A DNA stretch of 64,000 bases from SIG622 sp045604705. GTDB lineage: Bacteria > Bacillota > Clostridia > Oscillospirales > CAG-382. The notes below the pieces were generated by a model. The model saw nothing but the letters and a program-made list of their open reading frames with translations. It ran no database searches and had not been told where the DNA came from. The stretch spans positions 13,970 through 77,969 of the forward strand of contig JAZUOO010000043.1 of NCBI GenBank assembly GCA_045604705.1, written 5' to 3'. Both the position numbers and the translations under genes were made by a program. This document shows positions 36,272 to 45,282 of this stretch, in pieces (the first letter of the stretch is position 1; every line of letters begins with the position of its first letter).

Positions 36272-37099
36272 ATGAAAAGACAACTACTGTGTCCTAAATG
36301 CAAAACAGAGCTTTTAGAGGAAAACAAGAACCTTAAATGCTGTAACGGACACACCTACGATATAGCAAAGCAAGGATATGTAAATCTCGTCCTCGGAAGC
36401 TCGAAACCTGGCGGTGACGATAAAGAAATGTGTAAATCAAGGCATGAGTTCCATAATTGTGACTATTATAAATGTCTTTCGGAAAGGCTTGCTTCAATTT
36501 GTATTCAAAATAAATATAAAAACATACTTGATGCCGGCTGCGGAGAGGGCTATTACCTTAGAAAAATCCGAGATAAATATATAGGTAACAATATTCAATT
36601 TGATTCGCTTTGCGGAATAGACCTTGCAAAGGAAGCTGTATCAATTGCCGCAAGGCTTGAAAAGAATATAGCGGAACATTTAAAAATACAATATGCCGTT
36701 GCCGGAATTTTCGATATGCCGATAGCCGATGAAAGTATAGACTGTCTTTTGTCCGTGTTCGCTCCGGTGCCGGACAAAGAAGCGCACAGAGTGCTTAAAG
36801 ATAGCGGAACAATGATAGTTGTATCTCCTGGTGAAAAGCACCTTGTCGGGCTTAAAAAAGCCGTATATGACAATATATACGATAATACCGTTGCCGAAAA
36901 AGATTATCTGGGATTTCAATTGATCGAACGTGAATTTGTAAGTGATACCATTACGGTAGAAGGGGAGAACATAATTAACCTCTTTCATATGACACCCTAT
37001 TTTTGGAAAACCTCGGAAAAAGACTCGGATAAACTTAAAGCTCTAAGTGACCTTACAACCAAAATAGAATTTATAATTACTTTTTACAAAAAAGTCTAA
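36272..37099 (+). CDS. RlmA-like 23S rRNA guanine-N1 methyltransferase
   Basis: 275 aa. An N-terminal zinc site CPKCKTELL...CCNGHTYD is followed by the family stretch AKQGYVNLV and a class I SAM domain (ILDAGCGEGYYLRKI). FAPVPDKEAHRVLKDSG and HMTPYFWKT are typical of RlmA/RrmA enzymes, which methylate G745 (RlmAI) or G748 (RlmAII) of 23S rRNA. Which of the two cannot be told. ATG 36272 has an AGGT site; an ATG 42 bases upstream is less likely. Transcribed divergently from ligA. Confidence 0.85.
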   Translation: MKRQLLCPKCKTELLEENKNLKCCNGHTYDIAKQGYVNLVLGSSKPGGDDKEMCKSRHEFHNCDYYKCLSERLASICIQNKYKNILDAGCGEGYYLRKIRDKYIGNNIQFDSLCGIDLAKEAVSIAARLEKNIAEHLKIQYAVAGIFDMPIADESIDCLLSVFAPVPDKEAHRVLKDSGTMIVVSPGEKHLVGLKKAVYDNIYDNTVAEKDYLGFQLIEREFVSDTITVEGENIINLFHMTPYFWKTSEKDSDKLKALSDLTTKIEFIITFYKKV

Positions 37100-37187
37100 A
37101 AATATTGGAACTTTTTGGATGTTTTATACGTCTAAAGGACAAATACAAAAAACATCGCATAATATAAATGCATGAAAGGAGTTCATT

Positions 37188-39632
37188 ATGAAAAAATTAC
37201 TGTCTGCGTTTATGGCAATGATGATGCTTGCATCTGCTGTATCTTTTGCCGCATTTGCTCAAACAAACGAACCCACAACCGAGGAACTTGAAGCGATTAT
37301 CAAAATTGTAAAACCAAAGCTCGATGTTCCCGAAGAATGTTCGGAATTCACATGGAGATTTACCGCCAAAAGTGCCTATAACGACGCAAGTTGGAGACTC
37401 ACATGGGAAACCAAAGATGATGCCGAAAAGATGCTTCGTGTTCAGGTAAACTGCGATACCGACGGAAATATTACAAGCTTCACTTCCCGTGACTATAACA
37501 AACAGTATGGTCAGTTACCCGATTATTCACTCTCCGAGCTTGAGAAAATTGCAAATGCATTTATTAAAAAGGCTGTTCCCGAGGCAGCAGAGAATGTAAA
37601 GCTATATAATGCATACGGTTCGGGTATTTATGCCGGTCAGTATAACTACAACTACATAAGAAACATTGACGGCTATCTTTTCCCTGACAATTATGTTACA
37701 GTTTCCGTTGACTACAATTCCGGAAAAGTCGTGCAGATGAATGTCGACTATGATTATGCCATTGATATAGCAAGGCATGATACAATAATTTCTCCGGAAA
37801 AGGCTGAGGAAATTCTCGGTACCCGTCAGAAGATGGAGCTTACGTATCTTACCAAGACCGTGACCGACGAGAACACAAAAGAAAGAACAATAAAGGCTTT
37901 CCTTGTATACCAGCCTTTGACATCCTATCTTGCAGTAGATGCAGGTACAGGAGAAATATATGATACAAAATCATCCTGGACCGTAAATGATTCCTTTGCC
38001 ACAGGCGGAGCTGTGCTCGAAAACGGTGTAATGATGGATAAATCCGAAAGCGAATCTGTAGATGAGGAATACAAGCTTACAGATGAAGAGCTTGCAGGCA
38101 TAAAGGAGCTTGAGGGACTTATCTCCAAGGAAGAAGCGATAAAGGCTGTAACAGAGAATGAATACCTCTATATTAATCCCGCACTTACAGCTGTTTCCGC
38201 AAATCTCAGCAAGAATTATTCTTTTGAAAAGACAAGCACCTATCAAAATGATAACGGCAGCTACATCTGGTATATTAATTTCTCAAATCCCGTCATTGAG
38301 GATAAATACTACGGCTACGCATATGCCGATGCATCCGTAAATGCACAAACAGGTGAAATCATATCCTATAACTGCAACCTCAACGATTACTACTATTATT
38401 CCGAAAACAAGCTTGATATTCCGGACATAAAGTATGATGCCGATGCATCCAAAAAAATCGCAGAGGAATTTCTCGGAAAGTATGCCTCAGAAAAATTTGA
38501 AAATACGGTTGCGGGTAACTATCATTCTTCCAATGTAATCAAGAAGATTCAGCAGGATGATGTCAATACTCAAAATATATACGGTGCACATAATTTCGGC
38601 TACACAAGAGTCAACGAGGGAATTAAATTTTCCAGAAACTATATCAACGTGGGTGTTGACGGCGTAACCGGTAAAATTTATAACTATAACAGAACCTGGT
38701 GGACGAACGTCGAATTTGAATCCCCAAAGGGTGCAATTACACCCGAACAGGCTCTCTCATATCTTATCTCCAACGAGGGCTACGGCGTAATATACGAGAG
38801 AAACGTAACACATATCTACACTCCCGTAACCGAAAGCTCCAAGAAGGATATTTGTGTTGCCTATGTTGCTTCACTTCTCGCAACAATGGAAAACGGCGGA
38901 GATATTGATGTTGTTACAGACAAGTACGCAAAGAACATCGACAGAGAAAAGCTGGAAGTTGTTCTGAAATCCGGAGATGAGGAAGCAATTCTCGAGTTTG
39001 TATGCGGTTACTACGGTGTTACGGTTGAAGAAGTCGAAAAGACCGCAAACGAATATGTGGATACAAGTCTTTTCTATGACAAGCAGGCAAGTGCAAGATT
39101 GGTATATACCTGCTATGACCTCGGAAGTACTTATGTTTCTCCCTTTACAGGTAAGCTCATCACTTCAAGCGGCGAGGAATATAAGCCTGTTGTTAATACA
39201 TATTCATATATTGACCTTGATGGACACTGGATTGAAAAGGATGCGCTGCTTCTTGCCGATATAGGCATAGGCTTTGAGGACGGAAATTTCTCTCCCGACA
39301 AACCCATAACCGCTAAAGAATTTATTTCCCTGGCAGAAGGTATGAGTTTTTATACCTCCGAGGTGGGAAGCGATAAATTTGTAACACGAATAGAAGCGAT
39401 AAAGTCTATAATCAATGCACTCGGTTATGAAAAAATTGCGAATCTCAAAGGAATATATAAGACCGATTTTGCCGATAACGGAGAAATCAAGGAAGAAGAT
39501 CTTGGTTATATTTCAATCGCATTCGGATTCGGAATAGTTAAAGGTGACGGAACAAACGTCAATGCATATTCCTATCTCACAAGAGCACAGGCTGTAAGAC
39601 TGCTTATAAATGCTGTAAAAACAGCAAGATAA
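37188..39632 (+). CDS. Secreted YcdB-repeat protein with SLH region
   Basis: 814 aa with a clear signal peptide (LLSAFMAMMMLASAVSFAAFAQ). The body consists of repeats of the YcdB/YcdC (DUF4901) type: each has a strand-rich unit ending in VDYNSGKVVQMNVDYD, VNAQTGEIISYNCNL or VGVDGVTGKIYNYNRTWW, followed by an ISxEEA or SPEKAEEIL helix. The C-terminus has two S-layer-homology-like units (YIDLDGHWIEKDALLLADIG and DFADNGEIKEEDLGYISIAF with LTRAQAVRLLINAV). It should be attached non-covalently to pyruvylated wall polymer, the product expected of CsaB at 7126. Function of the YcdB repeats unknown. Single-gene unit with terminator. Confidence 0.85.
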   Translation: MKKLLSAFMAMMMLASAVSFAAFAQTNEPTTEELEAIIKIVKPKLDVPEECSEFTWRFTAKSAYNDASWRLTWETKDDAEKMLRVQVNCDTDGNITSFTSRDYNKQYGQLPDYSLSELEKIANAFIKKAVPEAAENVKLYNAYGSGIYAGQYNYNYIRNIDGYLFPDNYVTVSVDYNSGKVVQMNVDYDYAIDIARHDTIISPEKAEEILGTRQKMELTYLTKTVTDENTKERTIKAFLVYQPLTSYLAVDAGTGEIYDTKSSWTVNDSFATGGAVLENGVMMDKSESESVDEEYKLTDEELAGIKELEGLISKEEAIKAVTENEYLYINPALTAVSANLSKNYSFEKTSTYQNDNGSYIWYINFSNPVIEDKYYGYAYADASVNAQTGEIISYNCNLNDYYYYSENKLDIPDIKYDADASKKIAEEFLGKYASEKFENTVAGNYHSSNVIKKIQQDDVNTQNIYGAHNFGYTRVNEGIKFSRNYINVGVDGVTGKIYNYNRTWWTNVEFESPKGAITPEQALSYLISNEGYGVIYERNVTHIYTPVTESSKKDICVAYVASLLATMENGGDIDVVTDKYAKNIDREKLEVVLKSGDEEAILEFVCGYYGVTVEEVEKTANEYVDTSLFYDKQASARLVYTCYDLGSTYVSPFTGKLITSSGEEYKPVVNTYSYIDLDGHWIEKDALLLADIGIGFEDGNFSPDKPITAKEFISLAEGMSFYTSEVGSDKFVTRIEAIKSIINALGYEKIANLKGIYKTDFADNGEIKEEDLGYISIAFGFGIVKGDGTNVNAYSYLTRAQAVRLLINAVKTAR

Positions 39633-39647
39633 AATATTATTGTCAAG

Positions 39648-39671
39648 ACCCGGATTTTTCCGGGTTTTTTG
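39648..39671 (+). terminator. Terminator after SLH protein gene
   Basis: ACCCGG/CCGGGT stem with a six-base loop followed by TTTTTT. The following 39672-39857 shows nothing else recognisable. Confidence 0.8.
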
Positions 39672-39857
39672 TATACAGTGAATTATCAATAGTCAGATGG
39701 TTAAAACAGCTTTAGCTATGCGAGTAAAAACTCATTTGATGTATAATAAAGGTGGTCTGAAATGCCCCAAGGGTCTTAGTTAATTCAACGCAGATAAATA
39801 AAGAATAAATCGAAATGAGGATTGTTTCTGTAAATTGTAAACTATTTATATAACCTC

Positions 39858-39886
39858 TTGATAAACATAAAAAAATTTGTTATAAT
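39858..39886 (+). promoter_or_regulatory. Promoter of lepA
   Basis: TTGATA (39858-39863), 17-base spacer, TATAAT (39881-39886). Confidence 0.75.
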
Positions 39887-39927
39887 AACTAAGTATATCC
39901 GAAATTCAATGAAAAGGAAAAACATAA

Positions 39928-41739
39928 ATGGCAAAAAAGAAAATAGACAATATCAGAAATTTCTCAATAATAGCCCACATAGACCATGGAAAATCCACAC
40001 TTGCAGACAGAATTCTTGAAAAAACGCAGACAGTCTCCACAAGAGAAATGGAAGAACAGCTGCTTGATGATATGGATCTTGAGCGTGAAAGAGGAATTAC
40101 AATCAAAGCAAGGGCAGTAAGACTCAAGCACACAAAGAATGGGCAGGAATACTATTTCAATCTCATCGACACACCCGGACACGTCGACTTTAATTACGAA
40201 GTTTCCCGTTCACTAAAGGCGTGTGATGGCGCTCTTCTTGTTGTTGACGCAACCCAGGGCATAGAAGCTCAAACTCTCGCAAATGCATACCTTGCCGTAG
40301 AAAATGACCTCGAGGTAGTTCCGGTTATCAATAAAATTGATCTTCCTTCTGCAGATGTAGCAAAAGTTAGAAACGAAATAGAGGACATTATCGGTATCCC
40401 CGCACAGGAGTGTCCTGCAATCTCTGCAAAGACAGGTCTTAACATTGAGGATGTTCTTGACAGTATCGTAAGCGACATTCCTGCACCTGAGGGTGACCTT
40501 GATGCACCTCTTAAAGCTCTTATTTTTGATTCCTATTACGATTCCTACAGAGGTGTTGTTGTATACGTCAGGGTCTTTGACGGAAAAGTAAAGCAGGGCG
40601 ATGTAATAAAACTCATGTCCAACGGCATAACATATGAAGTGAACGAAGTTGGTCATATGAGTGCATTCGGGCTTGAAAAGGACAAGGTACTGTCAGCAGG
40701 AGAAGTTGGATATATCACGGCTTCGATTAAGACCGTTTCCGATACAAGAGTCGGTGATACTGTAACACTCGCGGATAACCCTGCAGAAGAAGCATTCCCC
40801 GGCTTTAAGGAAGCGCTTCCTGTTGTATTCAGCGGCATCTATCCCGCAGACGGTGCAAGATACGGCGATCTCCGTGATGCCCTTGAAAAGCTCGCACTCA
40901 ATGATGCGGCACTTACATTCGAGCCTGAAACATCAATAGCTCTCGGCTTTGGCTTCAGATGTGGCTTCCTCGGACTTCTGCATATGGAAGTAATCGAAGA
41001 ACGACTTGAACGTGAATTTAATCTCGACCTTATCACAACAGCCCCCAGCGTTATCTATGAGGTTACAAGACACGACGGAAGCGTATACCGAATTGACAAC
41101 CCCGTAAACTTTCCACAGGGGGATTCTGTAGATCACGTAAGCGAGCCTATAGTTCATGCAAGTATCATCACACCTACCGAATATGTCGGTGCAATAATGG
41201 AACTCTGCCAGGACAGACGTGGCACATACATTGACATGAAGTATGTCGATTCCGCAAGAGCAGAACTCCACTATACACTTCCGCTTAATGAAATAGTATA
41301 CGACTTTTTTGATGCTTTGAAATCCAAGAGCCGCGGTTATGCATCCCTTGACTATGAACTAGCCGGCTACGAACCCTCAAAGCTCGTAAAGCTCGACATT
41401 CTTCTGAACGGCGAAATCGTGGACGCACTTTCCTTTATAGTGCATACCGATAAAGCATACGGCAGAGCAAGAAAGATAGCCGAAAAGCTCAAGGACAACA
41501 TTCCAAGACAGCTTTTTGAGATTCCCGTGCAGGCGGCAGTCGGTGGTAAGGTAATTGCAAGAGAGACCGTCAGAGCTCTGCGTAAGGACGTCCTTGCCAA
41601 GTGCTACGGCGGAGACATCACAAGAAAGAAGAAGCTACTTGAAAAGCAGAAAGAGGGTAAAAAGCGTATGCGTTCTCTCGGATCTGTTGAAGTACCGCAG
41701 GAAGCTTTTATGGCAGTACTCAAATTTGATGAAGACTGA
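39928..41739 (+). CDS. lepA: Elongation factor 4
   Basis: 603 aa. GTPase motifs AHIDHGKSTL (G1), RERGITIKA (G2), DTPGHVD (G3) and NKIDLPSA (G4) are present, then domain II, domain III and the LepA-specific C-terminal domain ending GSVEVPQEAFMAVLKFD. It promotes back-translocation or biogenesis of ribosomes. Start ATG 39928 with GAAAAGGAAAAACATAA before it. Followed by hemW, a common clostridial pairing. Confidence 0.97.
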   Translation: MAKKKIDNIRNFSIIAHIDHGKSTLADRILEKTQTVSTREMEEQLLDDMDLERERGITIKARAVRLKHTKNGQEYYFNLIDTPGHVDFNYEVSRSLKACDGALLVVDATQGIEAQTLANAYLAVENDLEVVPVINKIDLPSADVAKVRNEIEDIIGIPAQECPAISAKTGLNIEDVLDSIVSDIPAPEGDLDAPLKALIFDSYYDSYRGVVVYVRVFDGKVKQGDVIKLMSNGITYEVNEVGHMSAFGLEKDKVLSAGEVGYITASIKTVSDTRVGDTVTLADNPAEEAFPGFKEALPVVFSGIYPADGARYGDLRDALEKLALNDAALTFEPETSIALGFGFRCGFLGLLHMEVIEERLEREFNLDLITTAPSVIYEVTRHDGSVYRIDNPVNFPQGDSVDHVSEPIVHASIITPTEYVGAIMELCQDRRGTYIDMKYVDSARAELHYTLPLNEIVYDFFDALKSKSRGYASLDYELAGYEPSKLVKLDILLNGEIVDALSFIVHTDKAYGRARKIAEKLKDNIPRQLFEIPVQAAVGGKVIARETVRALRKDVLAKCYGGDITRKKKLLEKQKEGKKRMRSLGSVEVPQEAFMAVLKFDED

Positions 41740-41822
41740 TTGCCTTATTATTTCGTTTAAGCGAGCATTTTGCACTTTGCAATATGCATTTCAAAAACGA
41801 AGTTTTTGAGAAAGGACAATTT

Positions 41823-43013
41823 ATGCCAAAAAAATACAGCGAAAAAAAACTCGGTTTGTATATCCACATTCCATTTTGCGTGAAAAAGTGTCTGTATTGT
41901 GATTTCTATTCCATTCCTGCCGCAAATGAGCAGCTGAAAAGTCTTTACCTTGAAGCACTCATGTTGCATTTTGAAGAACACAGTCTTCAGCTTGCACCCT
42001 ATGTTATAGATTCCGTATATTTCGGCGGCGGTACACCGTCTCTCCTTTCCGCAGAGCAGATGAATATGATTCTCAAAAAACTAAGGAAAAATTTTTACAT
42101 CTCCGATAAGTGCGAGATAACTATTGAAGTCAATCCGGGAACCATTGATAAAGCAAAGTTATCCTCATTCAAAAAAAGCGGTATAAACAGATTGAGCATC
42201 GGTTGCCAGAGCTTTGCGGACAGCGACCTTAAGGTGTGCGGAAGAATCCACAATACAAGAGACAACATAAAAGCAATTACGGATGCTGTCGCAGCGGGCT
42301 TTAAAAATATAAACGTTGATATAATGTACGGACTTCCCAACCAACCGCTTCAGAACATACTTGTCAGTATAGAAAGAGCCATAAAACTCGGAGCAACGCA
42401 TATATCCCTTTACGGATTGAAGGTTGAGGAGGGGACACCATTTTATGCAATGCAGACCCAGCGCAAGCTCATACTTCCCGACGAGGACACGGAAAGCGAT
42501 ATGTATTTCGTTGCCTGCAATCTTCTTCGCAACAGCGGTTTCCGTCACTATGAAATCTCAAACTTTGCAAAGCCCGGCTACGAAAGCATACATAACCTGA
42601 AATATTGGAATTGCGATGAATACGTGGGCTTTGGTCCGTCAGCTCATTCATTTTTCTCAGGCAAAAGATTCTACTACAAAAACAGCACATCCCTCTACAT
42701 CAAAAACTTCACTGAAAACTACGAAGGTCAGGGAATAGTGGACAAATGCATTGACGTACAATTCGGTACACAGATGGCAGAATACGTTATGCTCAGAATG
42801 CGTCTTGGTGAGGGTATCAACTGCGAAGAATTCAGAAAACGCTTCGGCAGAACCTTTGAGTCCATGTATCTCGGTAAAATGGCTCCGTTCCTGCGTTCCG
42901 GACACATAATCAAAACCTCAGACGGTTACGCATTTACTGAACAGGGTATGTATGTTTCAAACTATATCCTGTCACGTATGATTGACTTCGATATAGTTAT
43001 ACCGGGAGTATGA
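41823..43013 (+). CDS. hemW: HemW-type radical SAM protein
   Basis: 396 aa. Start ATG 41823 behind GAAAGGA. LYIHIPFCVKKCLYCDFYS carries the radical-SAM C-x3-C-x2-C motif; YFGGGTPSLL, EVNPGTI, LSIGCQSF and the C-terminal HemW domain (NLKYWNCDEYVGFGPSAHSF) follow. The fourth Cys of HemN's CxxxCxxCxC is absent (Phe follows), which together with the position after lepA points to HemW, a heme chaperone, not coproporphyrinogen dehydrogenase. A strong terminator follows. Confidence 0.9.
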   Translation: MPKKYSEKKLGLYIHIPFCVKKCLYCDFYSIPAANEQLKSLYLEALMLHFEEHSLQLAPYVIDSVYFGGGTPSLLSAEQMNMILKKLRKNFYISDKCEITIEVNPGTIDKAKLSSFKKSGINRLSIGCQSFADSDLKVCGRIHNTRDNIKAITDAVAAGFKNINVDIMYGLPNQPLQNILVSIERAIKLGATHISLYGLKVEEGTPFYAMQTQRKLILPDEDTESDMYFVACNLLRNSGFRHYEISNFAKPGYESIHNLKYWNCDEYVGFGPSAHSFFSGKRFYYKNSTSLYIKNFTENYEGQGIVDKCIDVQFGTQMAEYVMLRMRLGEGINCEEFRKRFGRTFESMYLGKMAPFLRSGHIIKTSDGYAFTEQGMYVSNYILSRMIDFDIVIPGV

Positions 43014-43046
43014 TTGTTTCGGGAAATACAGAATTTAAAATTTATT

Positions 43047-43084
43047 ATCCCATGCAGAATTTCGTATTCTGTGTGGGATTTTTT
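43047..43084 (+). terminator. Terminator after hemW
   Basis: ATCCCATGCAGAAT and ATTCTGTGTGGGAT form a 14-bp stem with two imperfect pairs, then TTTTTT. Confidence 0.8.
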
Positions 43085-43180
43085 GAAGGCTCACCCAAAA
43101 GTCAGCCTGTTTTTTGTTCACATCCCACTCTTTTCTGCATATTCTATAATAAAATCACATTTAAGAAAAGAGACAATAAT

Positions 43181-44404
43181 ATGCGATCAAAAAATTCATT
43201 AAATGAAGAAAAACGAGATTTTTCAACCCCAATTCAGAAATTCGAATTCCCAACTTCGACTTTTTCAGAAGAATCCCTCTACATACACGGGGCAGTACCG
43301 CGGCAAAAGCCCTGCCGTCCCGTAAGCTTCCCGATATATCAGACCGCAACTTTTGAAAATCCCGGTCTTGCCGAGGAATGTCCATTTTCATACACAAGAT
43401 GTGCAAATCCCACACGTTCTGCCCTTGAAAAAACCGTGGCACTATCCGAAAAAGGGGAGTACTGTTTTGCTTTTTCTTCGGGACTTTCCGCAATTCTTGC
43501 AGTATTTTCAACCCTTTCAAAAGGGGAACATGTGGTGCTTTCCGAAGACATATATGGCGGCACTTACAGACTTATGAACGTCATATTCAAACGATTCGGA
43601 ATAGAATGTACCCTCGCAGATTTCACAGACATCGAAAACGTTGAAAATGCCTGTAAAAGTAACACGAAGCTTATTTTTACCGAAACGCCTACAAACCCTA
43701 TGGCGAGAGTTGCCGACATAAAAAAGTGTGCTGAAATAGCCCACAATATCAATGCAAAACTCTGCATTGACAACACATTCATGACTCCTTATCTCCAAAA
43801 GCCTCTCACCCTCGGTGCAGACATCGTAGTACATAGCGGAACAAAATACCTCTGCGGTCACCACGATACCAGTGCAGGTTTTGTGGTAACAAATAATCAG
43901 GAACTTGCCATACAAATCGAATACATATCAAAAACAGAAGGAACAGCCCTGTCTCCCTTTGACAGCTGGTTAGTTATGCGTGGAATGAAAACTCTCCCTA
44001 TACGAATAGATCGACACGAAGAAAACGCCCAAAAGGTATTCAAATGGCTAAAAAACAACAGAAACGTTGAACAAGTCTATTATTCCGGGGACAGTGACAA
44101 TAAAGGGTATGACATCATGAAAAAACAAGCCAAAGGCTTCGGTGCGGTTATATCCTTCAGACTTAAATTTACATCTCTTGTAGAAAGTGTCCTCACCGGT
44201 GGAAACACAATAATATTTGCGGAAAGCCTTGGCGGTACTGAATCGCTCATTACATATCCCATAACGCAAACTCACGCTACAACACCGGATGATCTGAGAA
44301 GAAAAATAGGAATTGACGAAAAGCTCATACGTCTGTCCTGTGGCATTGAACCTTACACAGACATAATATCCGACCTTGAAAACACACTAGGTAGAAATTT
44401 GTGA
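43181..44404 (+). CDS. Cys/Met-metabolism PLP enzyme (gamma-synthase/lyase)
   Basis: 407 aa. The start is put at ATG 43181, just behind the terminator, although its ribosome site (AAGAAAAGAGA) is weak; the frame is open for 57 codons upstream through that terminator. Family motifs: YTRCANPTRSALEK, FSSGLSA, DIYGGTYRL, DNTFMTPYLQKPL, and HSGTKYLCGHHD with the PLP lysine. It belongs to the cystathionine gamma-synthase, beta-lyase or methionine gamma-lyase fold type I group; the reaction cannot be chosen from sequence alone. It precedes dapF and murE with one-base overlap, an unusual partner for wall genes. Confidence 0.85.
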   Translation: MRSKNSLNEEKRDFSTPIQKFEFPTSTFSEESLYIHGAVPRQKPCRPVSFPIYQTATFENPGLAEECPFSYTRCANPTRSALEKTVALSEKGEYCFAFSSGLSAILAVFSTLSKGEHVVLSEDIYGGTYRLMNVIFKRFGIECTLADFTDIENVENACKSNTKLIFTETPTNPMARVADIKKCAEIAHNINAKLCIDNTFMTPYLQKPLTLGADIVVHSGTKYLCGHHDTSAGFVVTNNQELAIQIEYISKTEGTALSPFDSWLVMRGMKTLPIRIDRHEENAQKVFKWLKNNRNVEQVYYSGDSDNKGYDIMKKQAKGFGAVISFRLKFTSLVESVLTGGNTIIFAESLGGTESLITYPITQTHATTPDDLRRKIGIDEKLIRLSCGIEPYTDIISDLENTLGRNL

Positions 44405-45282
44405 TGATACCGCTTTCTTTCACAAAAATGACGGCATACGGAAATGACTACATATATGTGATCGACAGAGAAAAGAATCTTATAAAGCGTGATGAAGTAT
44501 CAAGGATATTGTCGGAAAGAAACTTCAGCGTAGGTTCCGATGGTCTTATTGTAATCGAGGACAGCGACCTTGCGGATTTCTTTATGCGAGTATACAATCC
44601 TGACGGTACGGAAGCCGAAATGTGCGGAAACGGACTTCGCAGCGTCGGGAAACTTGTATACGAAAAAGGTCTTACATACAAAACAGAAATGACGATAGAA
44701 ACCAAAGGAGGTATAAAACACGTAAAACTTGACATTGACGATGGAAAAGTTATAAACATCAAAGCAGACATAGGAAGTCCTGTTTTTGAATGTAAAAAGA
44801 TCCCGGTTATCGGAATGGGAGAGCGACTTTGCGGTGAAAAACTTGAGATTGCTGACAGAACCTTTGTCGCATATGCAATGAGCCTTGGAAACCCTCATCT
44901 CGTACTTTTTTGTGATGACGTTGACAGGCTGAATATACAAAAATACGGAAAGGCAGCAGAATACCTTACCATATTCCCGAATCGAACAAATGTTGAATTC
45001 TGCAGGATAAATTCAAGGAAAACGATACGTCTGCGAACATGGGAAAGGGGAACGGGCGAAACCAATGCCTGTGCAACCGGATGCTGTGCCTGTCTGTGTG
45101 CGGCTGTTCTCGCCGATATGTGCGATAGAGAAATGACAGTATTTCAGAACGGAGGTAAGACCTATGTGGAATGGGACGACAACGGTCATCTGCACATGAC
45201 AGCTCCCTCTCGGATCGTATACGAGGGACAAGTAATGCTTGACGAAAAGTACTTCAGAAACATAGGCGGTGAATCACTATGA
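44404..45282 (+). CDS. dapF: Diaminopimelate epimerase
   Basis: About 292 aa. MTAYGNDYIYV replaces the usual M-x-G-x-G-N-D-F; AEMCGNGLRSVGK contains catalytic Cys 1 and WERGTGETNACATGCCA catalytic Cys 2, both in place. It converts LL- to meso-diaminopimelate for lysine and peptidoglycan. The start is ATG 44404 overlapping the previous stop (TGATG); GTG at 44401 is the alternative. It overlaps murE by four bases. The N-terminal HGLGND motif is changed (Leu/Gly to Tyr), but both cysteines argue for activity. Confidence 0.9.
   Translation: MIPLSFTKMTAYGNDYIYVIDREKNLIKRDEVSRILSERNFSVGSDGLIVIEDSDLADFFMRVYNPDGTEAEMCGNGLRSVGKLVYEKGLTYKTEMTIETKGGIKHVKLDIDDGKVINIKADIGSPVFECKKIPVIGMGERLCGEKLEIADRTFVAYAMSLGNPHLVLFCDDVDRLNIQKYGKAAEYLTIFPNRTNVEFCRINSRKTIRLRTWERGTGETNACATGCCACLCAAVLADMCDREMTVFQNGGKTYVEWDDNGHLHMTAPSRIVYEGQVMLDEKYFRNIGGESL

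Noticed and set aside
41784..41822. Upstream in-frame start for hemW
   Set aside because: The ATG at 41823 has a clear GAAAGGA site, while the upstream one has none.
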